From Cepaea nemoralis (taxonomy: Eukaryota > Mollusca > Gastropoda > Stylommatophora > Helicidae): a DNA stretch of 64,000 nt. Position numbers and translations under genes: made by a program. Below, piece after piece: positions 1-8,936 of the stretch. The number at the start of each line of letters is the position of its first letter. Within the stretch, counting starts at the first letter, position 1. Location: positions 211,001 to 275,000 of the forward strand of contig JACEFZ010004143.1 in assembly GCA_014155875.1 (NCBI GenBank). The letters run 5' to 3'. The notes under the pieces are model-generated. The model was not told the origin of the DNA. It ran no database searches and saw only the letters and a list, made by a program, of their open reading frames with translations.

Positions 1-431
1 CTAAGTTCAGAAAGTAGTGTCCTTAGTACTGGCAATTTCCCAGACAGGAGCGCCTCGAGTACTGATTTTGCATCTGTCAATAGCACCACAGGTTGTGTAC
101 CATGGCTGGTATTTAGTAATTTCTCTGTTGCTATCTTGATTGCCTCAAATTCAGCATCATAGTTATGGCAGTACTTTCCTGTTGGTACTCTGGCTGTGTC
201 CCTAGTATTATTTGGGTATTCTATGTACACTCCTGCTCCTCCATTTTAAACAGAATTTTGTGTTGACCCATCTGTGTAGACTCGGATCCAGAGGTCCTGT
301 GGGTATTCTTCATCAAGGAAGCTGAGAGTGGCTGTTCTGCGCTGCACACTGTTCTGTTCTTCCTTGTCAAATATTCCTCTCACTTTTGTCTGGATTTGTA
401 ATGATAGTCTATGTTCATCTTTCCATGGAGT

Positions 432-1841
432 TCACTCTGGAATAGTTGTTAGGGGGATACCAACTGTGGGCAGATCGGTGGTTTCTCTGCAGAGTCGTTT
501 GGCCTGGTGGATAAAACTACTTCTTTTCAACCGCCCCATAGCTAGGTTTTCAAATCTGTTCTTCATAGGGTGGCCTGGCAAGCTGAGGAACTTTTCTGCT
601 TGTATTAGCGTTTTCGTATCTCTGCGCTCTCTCAGTGCTTGTGTCCTCCCCATCTTCTCCATTTCCACTATAGGGGTTGATCTCATCCCTCCTGTGGTGA
701 CTCTAAGTGCTTGATTTTGCACCTTGTCCAGCTCTTGTAGTGTGGTTTTTGATGCCGAACACCACGCAGTTGACCCGTATTCCAGGTGTGGTCGTATGCT
801 CTGTTGATAAACTTTGCTAAGTATTTTCCCACTGGCTCCCCATGTGGTTCCACTTAGCTTTCTCAGGATGGCTATTTTCCTTCTGGCTTTTGCTACTGCT
901 TTGTTGATGTGCTTTCTCCATGTCAGCCTGCCATCAAATGTTACTCCAAGGTATGTTGGTTCTTTATCTTCTCTTAGGGGTGTTCCATTTATCTGGATGA
1001 TCCCTGCCTTTTGTTTTGGAGAGAGGGTAAATAGAGTGGTGCTGCACTTGTCAGTGTTTATGCTGACACACCATCTATTTGCCCATGCAACAAATGTATC
1101 TACAGCTCTTTGTAGCAATCTGGTGGCCACTGATGCATGTTCATTTGTGCTCCATAGAACCAGGTCATCGGCGTACATTGCCGCTTTAATTCCATGCGGT
1201 AGATTAGCAACAAGATCAATGATGAAGATTAGAAAAAGTGTGGGGGACAAGACTCCATCCTGGGGAACACCGTGACGCAGTAGTACTTTCTTGCTCTTGA
1301 GTCCGTCTATCTGTACTTGGGCTCTTCTGTTGTGCAAGTATGCTTTCACCCATTTGTACATTCTTCCATTGACTTTGCAGTTTCTCAGTTTCTTCATCAG
1401 ACCTTCTTTCCAGACTTTGTCAAAGGCTTTCTTCAGATCTATCCATGCCACAAGGACCAGCTTCTTCTCTTGGAATGCATCCTCAATTTCTTGAGAGAGG
1501 TAGGTTTTCTGATCTTCTGTAGAGTAGCACTGCCTAAAGCCAGCCTGCTGTGGCACAAGGATGTTTTTACTTTCAATGTACCACTGCAGTCTGTGATTGA
1601 TGACGTGCTCCAGTGTTTTGCAGAGACAGCTGGTGAGGCTAATTGGTTTGTAGCTAGAGGCTGTGGAACTATCTTTCCCTGATTTTAGGAGGGGTATCAT
1701 GATTGCTTCTCTCCAGGTTTGTGGAACACTGTCTAAGGTCCAGCTGTTTTTGAAGATCTGCAACAGCTTTGCTTTGGCCTCTGTTCCTAGGTTCCTGATC
1801 ATTTCATTGGAGATACCATCAGCTCGTGATGACTTTCTCAT
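432..1841 (-). pseudogene. LINE A reverse transcriptase ORF (469 codons), truncated by stop
   Basis: The frame is open and covers the RT domain. It includes motif A with the Asp of AWIDLKKAFDKVW near residue 140, the primer-grip region GVPQDGVLSPTLF near 195, and the catalytic MYADDLVLW near 222. A thumb follows with YLGVTFDGRLTWRKHI and the typical LDKVQNQALR. It ends at a TGA (432-434), where copy 2 has a CGA Arg codon, so the stop is a CpG-type mutation separating RT from the RNase H domain. VPQDG replaces the usual VPQGS. The product would be reverse transcriptase for target-primed transposition, but as it stands it is broken at both ends. Confidence 0.85.
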
Positions 1842-1988
1842 TTTCAGTTTTGATATGGCTAGCTCGAGTTCGCTGATTGTGATGGGTGCCTCCAGAACCT
1901 CATGTACTACTTCCTTCTGTCCTGTATGTTGCCGTTTCTCTCGAATCTCTTGTTGTTTCTCTGAACTAATTTTGATATTGTTATCTTA

Positions 1989-2215
1989 TTCGGTCGGTCT
2001 CTGTGGCTAAGGGCTTGCGAACACCGTTTGTGGGCCCGTATAACCGGGTTCGAAACACGGTAGTGCTGGTTTTTTCGAAAAAGGTATAAGAGCTGGTCGT
2101 TCAGAAAGCAATGGCAAACTACTGAACGTAAAATTTGCCCAGGAATCACGAACAGCGAAAATGCTGGGGTTGACTGCTACGTCCTGTGAAGGACATGCAA
2201 CTTAATTTTTTTTAA
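1989..2215 (+). mobile_element. SINE I, copy 1 (tRNA-derived)
   Basis: This is a 227-bp insertion absent from the collinear LINE A copy at about 46375. It is flanked by a 6-bp target duplication, ATCTTA (1983-1988 and 2216-2221). The head looks like a tRNA promoter: a box A at tggctaagggcttgcg and a box B at gggttcgaaacac. The body carries AGAAAGCAATGGCAAACTAC, and the A/T-rich tail ends in tttttttaa. Related copies lie at 16107-16940 (split) and 58396-58640. Confidence 0.8.
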
Positions 2216-2218
2216 ATC

Positions 2219-2743
2219 TTATGCGAATGAGTCTGCAAAATGGTCAGCTGCTTGCTTTCTTGTTAAGATGTTTCCATCTTTATGTAGTGCAATTTTTGAG
2301 TTTCTCCCTGTGCCCTCATCGTTAAGTTGTGTTATTAGCTTCCACAATTTCCTTGTGTCTCTTTCAAAGTTCAGAGACTCCATTTTCTCCTGGCAGCTTT
2401 TCTGTCTAGCCTGCAGCTTGGCCCTTTGAAATTTGGCTTTTGCGTGCTGGAATTTATTGTGGTGCTCTTGGCTGGGTGTGGCCTCTGCTTGCTTTCTACA
2501 CACTTCCACGTCATTATGCAACTGTTCCAGTTCACTACTCCAGTAGGGTTTATATTGTTTACGGGCTCCTCTTAGTACTGTTTCTCGCGCTGCCTGTAGT
2601 ATGCATTTCCCAAACTCTTCAACTACTTTATTTATGTCTTTCTCAGTGTTCAGGTTTCTAACCAGTATGCTGGTGCGATGCTTGTACATTGCCCAGTCTG
2701 CTTTCTTGTAGTTCCACCTCGAGCCGTTGGGGTATTTAAGCAA
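2219..2743 (-). pseudogene. LINE A RT N-terminal linker
   Basis: This basic, Lys/Arg-rich region lies between endonuclease and RT (FERDTRKLWKLITQLNDEG, then RKQAADHFADSFA). The tail is the usual 'K.A..F...F' lead into the RT finger domain. The frame is separated from the RT frame at 1841 by the SINE at 1989-2215. Its 5' end, from about 2718, fuses to the leader through an internal deletion. It is not functional. Confidence 0.7.
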
Positions 2744-3174
2744 GGTTAGGCGCTCACCCTAACACTGCACCCCGGCTACATACAGCAACATTTGGAACCT
2801 CAGGTACCATTTGGCCTGAAGAACCCTAGGCCAATCCATCATTCTTGGTAGCACCAGGATATGCTTCATAAATATAATTGTGCACCCCAGTATTACCCGC
2901 ATAGCAGCATTCTGTAAGCGCTCCAACCTTTCAAGCTGGCTCTTTGATACTGTCAGCAGCCCCAAACCATACTCAGTGACAGAAATTATTAACTGCTGAA
3001 GAGCCTGTAAAGCTTCCTTTGATCTACCCTGCTTGCTGCCATCGCCCTCAGTGCATTAAGTTCCCTACCAGCCTTCACCACCAAGCCTCCACATGATCCT
3101 TAAAAGACAAACACCTGTCAATGGTGATACCCAAGTACTTCTACTAAGAGGACATCCATTCAACATAATACCTG

Positions 3175-3395
3175 AAATAAATGGGGAGAACCGTTGAGGC
3201 CACTAAGACGATTACATAAATAGACACACATAGTATTATTTGGCGCTCACAGAAGAAGAAGAAGGAAATAGAGATCAGAAGACGCACTAGACAACATAAA
3301 ATTTGAAAGCTATAATAGTTACCGACTATCTAATCTCTATTTCCTTCTTCTTCTTCTGTGAGCGCCAAATAATACTGTGTGTGTCTATTTATGTA
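3175..3395. mobile_element. 221-bp fold-back insertion
   Basis: It interrupts LINE B and is flanked by a 13-bp direct repeat, AACATAATACCTG (3162-3174 and 3396-3408). Two 63-bp arms (3213-3275 and 3333-3395) are reverse complements with about one mismatch; both contain the GCGCTCACAGAAGAAGAAGA stretch. The arms are separated by a 57-bp loop. A target duplication of this length suits target-primed retrotransposition with inversion better than a cut-and-paste element, but a fold-back DNA element is also possible. No coding sequence. Confidence 0.75.
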
Positions 3396-3781
3396 AACAT
3401 AATACCTGGGACTTCTGCCTTGACAATCCAGTTATCCAGGGTGTACCACATAACCTATGCTTTGTCTGGTTTTAACGGCTCCTGCATCCCTGCACCACCC
3501 TGCCACCCTGTTTACTGCCATCTGTAAGTCTTCCACCAACCTGCCCTGTCTGTACACCAGCAATCATCTGCAAATGTCAAGATTCTACCCACACCTGGTG
3601 TCTCAATAGCTGCGATTTTGCTGTTGTAGACATTAAAGAGCACTGGGGACATGGCAGATCCCTGTGGAAACCCAGGTGTAATAGTACAGGGGTAAGAAAT
3701 CCAAGAACCCATGCGCATTGCAACCGTTCGCTCTTAGAGGACAATCCATCTGACAAGGCAAGGGCAAACATCCATGCCCAA

Positions 3782-4351
3782 CAGTGCCAGGGAGCAAACC
3801 TTGGGTCATATCGCGCTGGAGAGCCACTCTGTCGCTCTTGTTAATTACCAACAATAATGGCATTTGAGAGTTCGTGGTTCTGACTCGTTTGCAATTATTA
3901 TACCTGGTGTTTACGGGCCGCATATTCTGGCTCTCTTAAAATGGTTAACTGTGGTTTCTATACTACACACACTCTATAACAGATAGAACGCAACATTAGA
4001 ACAACAAAACTCCAACGGCGTTTTCACAGTTGTATTAAGCATGATACATTTAAGATATTCAGCAATTCATCGACGCCACAAACAAATCTGACATAATATA
4101 AAAAGGCGGCATAATACAAGCCATGCCCATCTTCTCATCGTGGTGCATCCACGACGACAACCACACCTTGAATGCCTTTGTTCGGATCCTGCTTCCTGGG
4201 GTCTGGAGACCCACTGCGAAGCATATCCCAGCGTTTTCACGCTGCGTGAAAAGTATCCGCTTTTCACGGTCCAGGTGTTCAATTACTGATCACTGCCATA
4301 ACCTCTAACCTCATCTAACTTGGGTTATGGCTTGACTCTACCATGACGTCA
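3782..4351. mobile_element. Unclassified 570-bp insertion in LINE B
   Basis: The LINE B frame reads continuously if 3782-4351 is removed: FAMTL joins GMDVCPCLVRWI, as in the LINE B copy at 23050. The insert is bordered by a 4-bp repeat, CCAA (3778-3781 and 4352-4355). I recognise no terminal repeats and no coding domain. The class is unknown. Confidence 0.45.
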
Positions 4352-4411
4352 CCAAGGTCATGGCAAACAGTGTGTATATCAACTGATCATACCTGACCCT
4401 GTTATACGCAT

Positions 4412-4686
4412 CCTCCAGGTCAAGATCTACCGCCACTGTCTCCTGTTTATCCTGGAAGCTCTCATAGACATCAAATGCACCCTCCAGGTCAAGAGCTACA
4501 GTCACTGTCTCTTGTTTATCCTGGAAGCTCTCATAGACATCAAATGCACCCTCCAGGTCAAGAGCTACAGCCTCTGTCTCCTGTTTATCCTGGAAGCTCT
4601 CATAGACATCAAATGCACCCTCCAGGTCAAGAGCTACAGCCTCTGTCTCCTGTTTATCCTGGAAGCTCTCATAGACATCAAATGCA
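4412..4686 (-). repeat. In-frame 69-bp tandem repeat within the LINE B RT domain
   Basis: About four copies of a 69-bp (23-codon) unit start at 4441, 4510, 4579 and 4648. On the minus strand each encodes DVYESFQDKQET followed by VALDLEGAF; the last copy runs into LDLEDAYNRVRYDQL, the genuine RT motif A. The unit boundaries fall inside motif A, so the Asp-containing segment is repeated and the frame stays open. Confidence 0.9.
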
Positions 4687-5540
4687 AAAGTTGCAGCATT
4701 GGCCCAGGTGTTCTTCCCAAGCCGGTAACTCCCTAGCCCTTTGGGAAGCAGATTACGACTTTCCAAATGTCGTTGGAGCCTGCCTGCTACTTTTTTTTTT
4801 AGGACTTTACCATGCGTGTTTTGCAGGGTTATGATTCAGTATCCATTAAGTCTGGAGTGATCTTTACCTGACTTTTGGAGTGGGACCAGGTAGCTATGTA
4901 GCCAATCATGGGGTATTTCCGCTGTATTGATGCTTAGGTTGAAACAAAGCCATCTCCTCCAAGTCCCCATCACTCATGTTACTCATATGGGTGTACCTCA
5001 CCCCATCCTGGGCCTGGCGCTGTGTCTTTAGCCCACTTCAGTACCCGTCTAATATCCTCCACCTTATTTTCACAGTCCTTCCTAGTTGACCCCTGACAAG
5101 GCTTTTTTGACCATATCTCTAATAGCTCTGTCTTCCTGATATGTCTGTGTTAAAAATCAGGCAAGAAAAGTCTCCCCTTTGTCCTGGTCAGTTGTTATAG
5201 GTCGGTTGTTATCATCATAAACGGTACCATGTGTACCGGGCATCGCCTGTCTTTTCATCTGCTGGTGCAGCCTCCAGAATTTTCCCAATGTCACATCCCC
5301 ACCGACTTCATTGATAAACTGTTCCCACTTAATCCTTTTTGCCTCTGCTGCCTGGAGTTTAAAATCTTGCACCTTTACTTTTTCATATTTTTCAGCCTCC
5401 TCCAATTCTGTGTCAACTGAATTGATTGCTCTCCGTACCCTCTGCCCATTCCTTAAGGCCACCCTCTTTTGTCTCCATGAATTCTCCACCTCTGGTGTCC
5501 ACCATGGTGGCTGGGTGAAGATGCTGCCTGTTGGTGTATA

Positions 5541-6487
5541 CGAGAGTGAGTCAATAAGTAAGTCACATAGTTCTGTGGGATGGCAGGTAAATGTAGTTGG
5601 TGTTTTCTACAGGTATCATTAGGTGACAGCAACATCGAACTTTATATTACTGTTCGTCAGGTGGCGCTAGGTGTCTCATGAGCATGCGCAGTACATAAAC
5701 AAAATGGCAACTGTACTTAAGGAGTGTACAACCAAAGAGCAACATGCTGTTGTGCGTTTTTTGTGGGCAAAAGGACTGCCTGCAAAGGACATAGGACATG
5801 CTTCCTGTTTATGCTGACAAATGTTTGTCCTGTAAAGTGGTGCATAGCTGGGTAGAAAATTTTTCTCAAGAACGCTCTAAAATTGTTGATGAAATCCAAT
5901 CCAGTCGTCATGTTGAGATTGCAACAGAAGCATCCGTGCAGCGGGTGGAGGAGATGATTAGAGGTGACAGGCGAGTAACGATAGATTCTGTAGCATCTGC
6001 AATAGGGTGCTCACATGGTTCAGCATACAGCATAATGCATGATCGATTGAAATTTCCAGGACTGCTGACTAGAGGAGTGTTGCTTCTTCATGACAATGCC
6101 AGACCACATACAACTCGATTAACTCAGGAGAAAATTAACCAACTAAGGTGGGAAGTTCTGGAACATCCTTCTTACAGCCCCGACTTAGCACCTAGCGATT
6201 TCCACCTTTTTGGTCCACTGAAAACCCACCTTGGCGGGCGACATTTCGTGAATGACGCCGAAGTTGAATGTGAAGTGAAAACGTGGTTTAGAAAACAGAA
6301 CACACAGTTCTATGAAGCCAGTTTGGGAGGACTGATAAAATGATGGGATAAGTGCATCAATGTTGGTGGAAATTATGTTGAGAAATAAAGGGACAATGTA
6401 TGTATAAAAATAAACTGGTTTCAAGTTGTTATCATATTTAGTTATTTTTCTACAGCCATGTGTGACTTACTTATTGACTTCCCCTCG
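5541..6487 (+). mobile_element. Mariner family 1, copy 1 (internally deleted)
   Basis: Terminal inverted repeats begin CGAGAGTGAGTCAATAAGTA on the left and CGAGGGGAAGTCAATAAGTA on the right strand. TA duplications flank them (5539-5540, 6488-6489). The transposase remnant (about 5704-6390) has the N-terminal helix-turn-helix regions and the last two catalytic Asp (HDNARPHT and SPDLAPSDFHLF, 34 residues apart, the D34D spacing). The block between MHDRLKF (about 6056) and GLLTRGVLLLHDN is deleted, including the first catalytic Asp. A frameshift lies near 5795. It cannot be autonomous. Confidence 0.9.
5798..6343 (+). pseudogene. Mariner transposase, central deletion
   Basis: This 181-codon frame encodes part of the DNA-binding half (VHSWVENFSQERSK; VEEMIRGDRRVTIDSVASAI). 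It joins directly to the catalytic C-terminal half (VLLLHDNARPHT; LEHPSYSPDLAPSDFHLF). About 100 residues normally lying between are absent, including the GDE(T/S)W motif with catalytic Asp 1. A normal mariner transposase is about 345 residues. The remaining frame is otherwise open, with KRWDKCINVGGNYVEK following a stop at 6341-6343. Confidence 0.85.
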
Positions 6488-6489
6488 TA

Positions 6490-6777
6490 CTTCTGCAGAC
6501 CACATGACCTAACAATAACACACATAGTTGTTTACCTGACATCAATTCACCCGGTAATATCTTATTAAATCTTCTGTGCTTACTTAACCAGGATTCTAAG
6601 CTAATTCAAATTGTTTGATAAGTACAAAGTAAATTTGTCAATATTTAGAAGATAAAACTGATTTAGGCAGAGCTGCCAAAATATTATCCAATATAAATCT
6701 CTCACGTCTATGTCTATTTTAAGCAAATGTATGATTTTTTTCTCCTATTATTAATCATAAAAAAAACTGAGTTGAGT
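6490..6777. other. No recognisable feature
   Basis: AT-rich sequence between the mariner and the next LINE B remnant. I see no coding motif. Confidence 0.5.
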
Positions 6778-7113
6778 CAAGAGCTGGCATCAAAGCACTC
6801 AGGACATTTCCATACATGTTCCATCGTCATCTTCAACAGTCAGTGAAGAGTCTCAATACTAATGGTATCACTATGTGTCCATCTGACGTTTCCTTGAAGT
6901 ACTGATTGTCGGCCTCTGGTCACTCCCTGCCACTCCATTCTCTCAAGGCTGTGAAGATTTATCTGTTCAACCACGTTATACATATGATCCAAAAAGAGAC
7001 TGACGACATTTATCTTATGCACCAATATCCTTCAACTGGTGCAGATCCAGCTAATCTGTCCACCTGCTCATTTCTCACCACACCAGCTTATCCAGCAGAT
7101 GCTCCATGACTTT
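6778..7113 (-). mobile_element. LINE B 3'-end fragment
   Basis: The sequence is collinear with the LINE B 3' ends at 13284 and 42190 (gcactcaggacatttcc..., tcttcaacag, ctctggtcactccctg). Its minus-strand frame (6840-7025) reads EQINLHSLERMEWQGVTRGRQS. It is the RNase H C-terminal tail and 3' UTR, with stops. It is truncated upstream. Confidence 0.65.
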
Positions 7114-7164
7114 GATTTCTGAATGTTGGTGCTGCTGAACAGTTATATCCTTCAGAAGTATTGT

Positions 7165-7250
7165 GATGATCACCAGACATCTAAGGATAAGATTTGTGGA
7201 GATGCATGAATGCCCATGCCAATTGGCAGAGTACGTAATGATGATGATCC
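7165..7250 (+). mobile_element. LINE F 3'-terminal scrap
   Basis: The bases aaggataagatttgtggaga followed by atgaatgcccatgccaattggcag and a (GAT)n tail match the C-terminal end of LINE F at 50515-50589. It is a very short 5'-truncated insertion. Confidence 0.5.
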
Positions 7251-7269
7251 AGGCCACAGAGGTCACAAG

Positions 7270-8025
7270 GTGTAGTTTTTTAAAAGAATGATTTGCATAT
7301 GGGAAGAGAAGAAAACAAAAGCTGAGTTATTGACAGCTGCAAGTGTCACTTTATCGCTCATGAAAAACACAATAAAAAGATAATGATATGTATGAGACAT
7401 TTTAAATGAAGAGATGGAATAAGGACCTTCGCTTGCCAAAACCTTGAAGCACCTCTTTATAGTACAGCCTATCCACATTCACAGTCTGACTAACATTTCA
7501 AGGATTACCATGCCTCTGTGCAGACGTGAAGCTTGAGCATCGATATAGCTCACCCTACTGGTGCATGCACTTAGAGAGGGGAGAGAGAGCTGTGCAAGAT
7601 GTCCCTGTGAAACTGATGCTTCTTCACTGGTCAGGGGGAAAGTTTCTAATCCAGCCTCATCCCAGTAGATGCAGGTCCTTTTCAAGACTCAGACATCTTG
7701 AATGGCAACACAATGGGCTCCAGAGTTGAGAGTCAAGTCTTCCATGGGCCTTCCAATCAGCCAAGAATCCTGATATATACCCACGACTTGAGTAAGATTA
7801 TATCTGGTGATACCACTGACAGGGGTAGAAAAATCCAGGCTCCTGGTTGCCATCTTGCCTGAAAATTTATGTATGGCGCCTGAATTTTCAGTTATTTTCT
7901 TAGCTCATATTTGCAAAAAAAAGTTATGCTGGCTCCTGAGAAAATGGGGCTGGCTGCTGAATTATATTTACATTTTTCTACCTCTGACCACTAACAGAAA
8001 CAATTTTGTGTTCTCACTATTACAG
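7270..8025. other. No recognisable feature (possible intron or 5' region of host gene)
   Basis: Two short open frames (7526-7729 plus, 7479-7685 minus) overlap on opposite strands and resemble nothing I know. The sequence ends in the polypyrimidine and AG of the 8026 exon. A first ceramide synthase exon should lie upstream, but I cannot point to it here. Confidence 0.4.
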
Positions 8026-8155
8026 CATTCTCATTAAGCCACTGGGGCACTGGATGGGACTTCGAGAAAGAAAGCATTTTTGTCTGCCAGATCTTCCGCC
8101 TTTAGAAACAGCATACAGGAAATACCGCTCAAAAATACCACAGAGTCATGTTGAG
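8026..8155 (+). CDS. Ceramide synthase exon, loop before the Hox-like domain
   Basis: The acceptor is cactattacag and the donor is GTAAGC. The exon enters with one base of a split codon, then 43 codons, and ends in phase 0. It reads ILIKPLGHWMGLRERKH, followed by a Pro-rich stretch and an RKYRSKIP segment. In CerS proteins the same position, after the first membrane segment, carries a 'P-L-G..LG(L/I)R' stretch and a 'N.LE..(F/Y)R...K.P' stretch leading into the Hox-like domain. It joins in frame to the exon at 12922. The preceding exon, which must end two bases into a codon, was not found. Confidence 0.82.
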
Positions 8156-8681
8156 GTAAGCATACTCTTATCTTGTGCAAGTAGCTGTAGTATTAGATGG
8201 CTAATTTCAGTTAGAAAAGTATGCAGCATAACACACAAGTAAAGTTATCATTATTGTATTTAGGCAGTTAGAAGGGTTTTCAAAATACACCATGGGTATT
8301 TTATTGCATTCTTGCAGTAGTTGCTTGCTTGCTTGTGTTCGTTGGCTTGAGCTCCAAAGCGAAGTCCTGTATGTCGGATGAAGGCATCCTGTTGTCCAAC
8401 ATCAGTGTGATGTCATATAGGACCTGAGGTTTGTGTGAGTATCCGTTGTCCCATGTCTGGCTTATTGGTGTGCAGACTGGTGGTTCCTCGCCGTACAGGC
8501 AGACACTCTCCGACTTCGGAGGAATCGGCGATCCTACTGACTTTAGCCAGGACCCCGAAGGGACCTGTTGCCCAGGACGCTCGACGAGGACGCGTCAATA
8601 GGTCTTGGCCAGTATATAACCCGGCCCTGGTGCCTTGGAAACACCTCTGCGTCCCCTTGCAGTAGTAGTAGTAGGCCTCTT

Positions 8682-8936
8682 TCAGTCCTGAAAGACTATA
8701 GAGTTGTGCCGCTTGGGAGGTGCCTGGCAGCACCGCTGGTGACTGTATAGTCCAATGCGAGAGTGACAATCCCTGTCACAGTTTCCGCATCTGTAAGACG
8801 AGGCAAGTCCCGCAGTAAGTGACTGCGCTTTGAGCCTGTGCCGCCTATCCTCAGTTTGTTGGATCAGATTGCGCTCAAAGAGCACCAGTCCGTTTCGTAC
8901 ATCTCTTCTCCAGGAGCATCTGTCTGTTGCAACCAC
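8682..8936 (-). pseudogene. LINE C ORF2 C-terminus with zinc finger, out of frame
   Basis: It starts where the main ORF should continue (near 8930, a single frameshift) and reads FERNLIQQTEDRRHRLKA, then YRCGNCDRDCHSRIGLYSHQ. The latter is a CxxC...H finger of the 'C..C.R.(C/F).(S/A)RIGL.SH' type that ends many animal LINE ORF2 proteins. Restoring the frame would need one indel. Related tails occur at 49328-49441 and 59340-59400. Confidence 0.8.

Larger units (their letters stand above)
1..2798 (-). mobile_element. LINE family A, copy 1 (non-LTR retrotransposon, 3' end off window)
   Basis: On the minus strand the element runs from its 5' leader (about 2798) through reverse transcriptase to an RNase H domain at 430-1. 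RNase H is recognisable by a VYTDGST motif near 280 and NYDAEFEAI near 160. Copy 2 at 44021-48676 is collinear and shows that copy 1 lost the whole endonuclease region: the RT N-terminus at about 2718 joins the leader directly. A 227-bp SINE sits at 1989-2215. RT plus RNase H places it in the I/Jockey-type group; the exact clade is uncertain. It is inserted in LINE family B, which resumes at 2799. Confidence 0.85.
2799..5538 (-). mobile_element. LINE family B, copy 1 (degenerate RT region)
   Basis: From right to left (5' to 3' of the element) it shows an RT linker (5157-5489, beginning PPWWTPEVENSWRQKR), RT motif A (4340-4440), palm motifs (SYPCTITPGFPQGSAMSPVLFN at 3600-3718, with FADD near 3570) and the thumb (LERLERLQNAAMRVILGCT, 2860-2965). 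Frameshifts and stops occur throughout. It carries a fold-back insertion at 3175-3395, an insertion at 3782-4351 and a 69-bp tandem repeat at 4412-4686. LINE A abuts on the left and mariner on the right. The RNase H found in copies 2-4 places it with I/Jockey-type LINEs, distinct from family A. Confidence 0.75.

Noticed and set aside
814..2010. Plus-strand frames opposite LINE A
   Set aside because: Composition and position mark them as antisense shadows of the RT; the same shadow recurs at 45353-45838.
4475..4834. Plus-strand repeat protein (MHPPGQELQ repeats)
   Set aside because: It is the antisense shadow of the 69-bp repeat in the LINE B RT; the minus strand carries the recognisable RT motif.
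7479..7729. Missing first exon of the ceramide synthase
   Set aside because: Neither frame shows the N-terminal membrane segment or family motifs, and no donor with the required phase is convincing.
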